64,000 nucleotides of DNA from Gemmatimonadota bacterium. GTDB lineage: Bacteria; Latescibacterota; UBA2968; UBA8231. Of this stretch, positions 62,925 to 64,000 are shown in pieces. The stretch spans positions 124,001 to 188,000 of the forward strand of contig JABJJN010000011.1 in assembly GCA_018660835.1 (NCBI GenBank), in the 5' to 3' direction. The notes under the pieces are model-generated. The model did no database searches, was not told the origin of the DNA, and saw only the letters and a list, made by a program, of their open reading frames with translations. The number at the start of each line of letters is the position of its first letter. Position 1 is the first letter of the stretch. A program made the position numbers and the translations under genes.

Positions 62925-64000
62925 CTGACACAGCCGCTTCACCTACAGTTGATGAACCCCTGTTCCTCGCCGCCTGCCGCGGTAAGCGGACCTCACGACG
63001 CCCGATCTGGTTGATGCGACAAGCGGGTCGGATACTCGAGCCTTATCGTCGCCTCAAGCAAGAGAAGGGGTCGATTGAGGTGATGTTTCAGGATCCTGCC
63101 ACGGCGGCGGATGTCACAATGATGCCGGTAGATATGCTGGGCGTCGATGCGGCCATCCTTTTCGCCGATATCTTTACACCCGTTGACCCAATGGGCTGTC
63201 CAGTGACCTTCGATCCAGGGCCCGTCCTGGGATTTGCGGCCAGAGACGCGGAGGCGGTCTCGCGGCTGCGTCCTTTCGATGCGGCAAAGGATCTGGCCTA
63301 TGTGGGTGAAATCATCGGCCGAATTCGTGCGCGGCTCCCCGCACATGTGCCATTGATCGGCTTTGCCGGTTCACCTCTGACCCTGGCCACCTACCTCGCC
63401 GAAGGTGGCGGGGCACGTGAGTTCACGCAATTTCGTCGATTGCTGCATCACGACCCTGCGACAGCAAAACAACTCATCGACGTTCTCACAGAGGTCACCA
63501 TCGATTACCTGGCGATGCAGGTGCAGGCCGGCGCCCAGGCCTTGCAGCTGTTTGACACCTGGATCGGCGCCTTATCCTTGCGGGATTTCCAGACCCACGC
63601 ATTGCCCTGTTTGCGACGCATCTTTGATGCCACCAGACCCTTGGGCGTACCACTGATTTACTATGCTAACAATGCTGCCCACCTGCTACCAAGCCTCGAC
63701 CAGGTCGGCGCCGATGTCCTGTCCCTCGACTGGCGCACCGACCTTGCCGACGTCGACCGGATTTTGGATGGGCAGTTTCCCCTACAGGGAAACCTCGATC
63801 CTTGCGCCTTGTTCGCCCCTCCTGATGAGGTTGAGGCCCAAGCCTTGGGCCTGCTTGAGCGCACGAATGGCATTCGGCACCTCTTCAATCTCGGCCACGG
63901 TGTGCAGCCAGACACGCCCTATGCCAGTGTCGAGCGGCTTGTCCAGGTCGTACAAGGTTATGCGACACCCTCTGCCCCCCCATCTGTCGAGGAGCGATCA
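62921..64000 (+). CDS. hemE: Uroporphyrinogen decarboxylase (3' end outside window)
   Basis: 360 codons are open to the window end with no stop, so it is essentially full length but its terminus is not seen. GTG 62921 overlaps the previous stop (GTGA). HemE features: RPIWLMRQAGRILEPYRRLK (the two substrate-binding Arg), AAILFADIFTPVDPMG with the catalytic Asp, LIGFAGSPLTLATYLAEGGG, QLFDTWIGALSLRDF and LQGNLDPCALFAP. Converts uroporphyrinogen III to coproporphyrinogen III. Oddity: the usual RQAGRYLPEYR reads RQAGRILEPYR. No other heme gene is visible. Confidence 0.96.
   Translation, partial: MTDTAASPTVDEPLFLAACRGKRTSRRPIWLMRQAGRILEPYRRLKQEKGSIEVMFQDPATAADVTMMPVDMLGVDAAILFADIFTPVDPMGCPVTFDPGPVLGFAARDAEAVSRLRPFDAAKDLAYVGEIIGRIRARLPAHVPLIGFAGSPLTLATYLAEGGGAREFTQFRRLLHHDPATAKQLIDVLTEVTIDYLAMQVQAGAQALQLFDTWIGALSLRDFQTHALPCLRRIFDATRPLGVPLIYYANNAAHLLPSLDQVGADVLSLDWRTDLADVDRILDGQFPLQGNLDPCALFAPPDEVEAQALGLLERTNGIRHLFNLGHGVQPDTPYASVERLVQVVQGYATPSAPPSVEERS

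Overview
The window is a dense bacterial chromosome segment, GC-rich by eye, carrying about 60 protein genes and four tRNAs. I see no rRNA, CRISPR array, insertion sequence or prophage. Lipoproteins, MreBC, an ECF sigma/anti-sigma pair and periplasmic binding proteins point to a Gram-negative cell. A 31-residue COX24-like basic protein, the DUF6785-like membrane proteins and the isomerase/LarA-like/SDR/MFS cluster suggest an uncultured lineage near the FCB group (Latescibacterota-like). That placement is an inference from gene content, not from a phylogeny.

Layout. 1-8.6 kb, minus strand: nusA (5' end only), rimP, a MerR-type regulator, der, a PDZ/radical-SAM DUF512 protein, a FlgT-like secreted protein, a TPR/SLH lipoprotein, tRNA-Gly, miaA, two tRNA-Pro, tRNA-Arg, a tiny COX24-like gene overlapping an HU gene. 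8.7-10.8 kb, minus: mreC, mreB and a 47-codon gene resembling the FliG-binding tail of FliF. 11-25.7 kb, plus: a four-gene lipoprotein/aminopeptidase cluster, a TatT-DctP-DctQ-DctM TRAP transporter followed by a ManD/RspA-like dehydratase, an MltB-type transglycosylase, a DASS transporter, purB, pyrH, cysC and an LPG-synthase-TM-like protein.

25.8-35.2 kb, minus: three large membrane-protein genes joined by 4-bp overlaps. A DUF6785/OPT-like protein (751 aa) is followed by a 1501-aa fusion of an apparently dead M28 peptidase to an FtsX-type permease, then by a second OPT-like protein (900 aa) with a Cys/His cluster and an extracytoplasmic Ca-binding-like insert. This is the best candidate for an undescribed system. 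35.3-37.3 kb, plus: an intact M42-like peptidase and an aldo/keto reductase. 37.3-41.5 kb, minus: a catabolic-looking set (MFS, isomerase, LarA-like, SDR). Then ridA (plus) and ftsH (minus).

44-49.4 kb, minus: methyltransferase, lipoyl E2 acyltransferase, a small membrane protein, a GT9 glycosyltransferase and a MinD/ParA ATPase. 49.7-51.1 kb, plus: Nudix and histone-deacetylase-family genes. 51.2-56.9 kb, minus: ECF sigma, anti-sigma, a Spy/CnrX-like protein and a methyltransferase; and a BaiN-type flavoprotein, MocA-like and XdhC set. 57-64 kb, plus: a 939-aa glycosidase-like protein, two divergent paralogous coiled-coil proteins (the second with acidic repeats) and hemE, which runs off the window. 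Many neighbours overlap by 1-4 bp, including GTG, TTG and probably CTG starts nested in stop codons.
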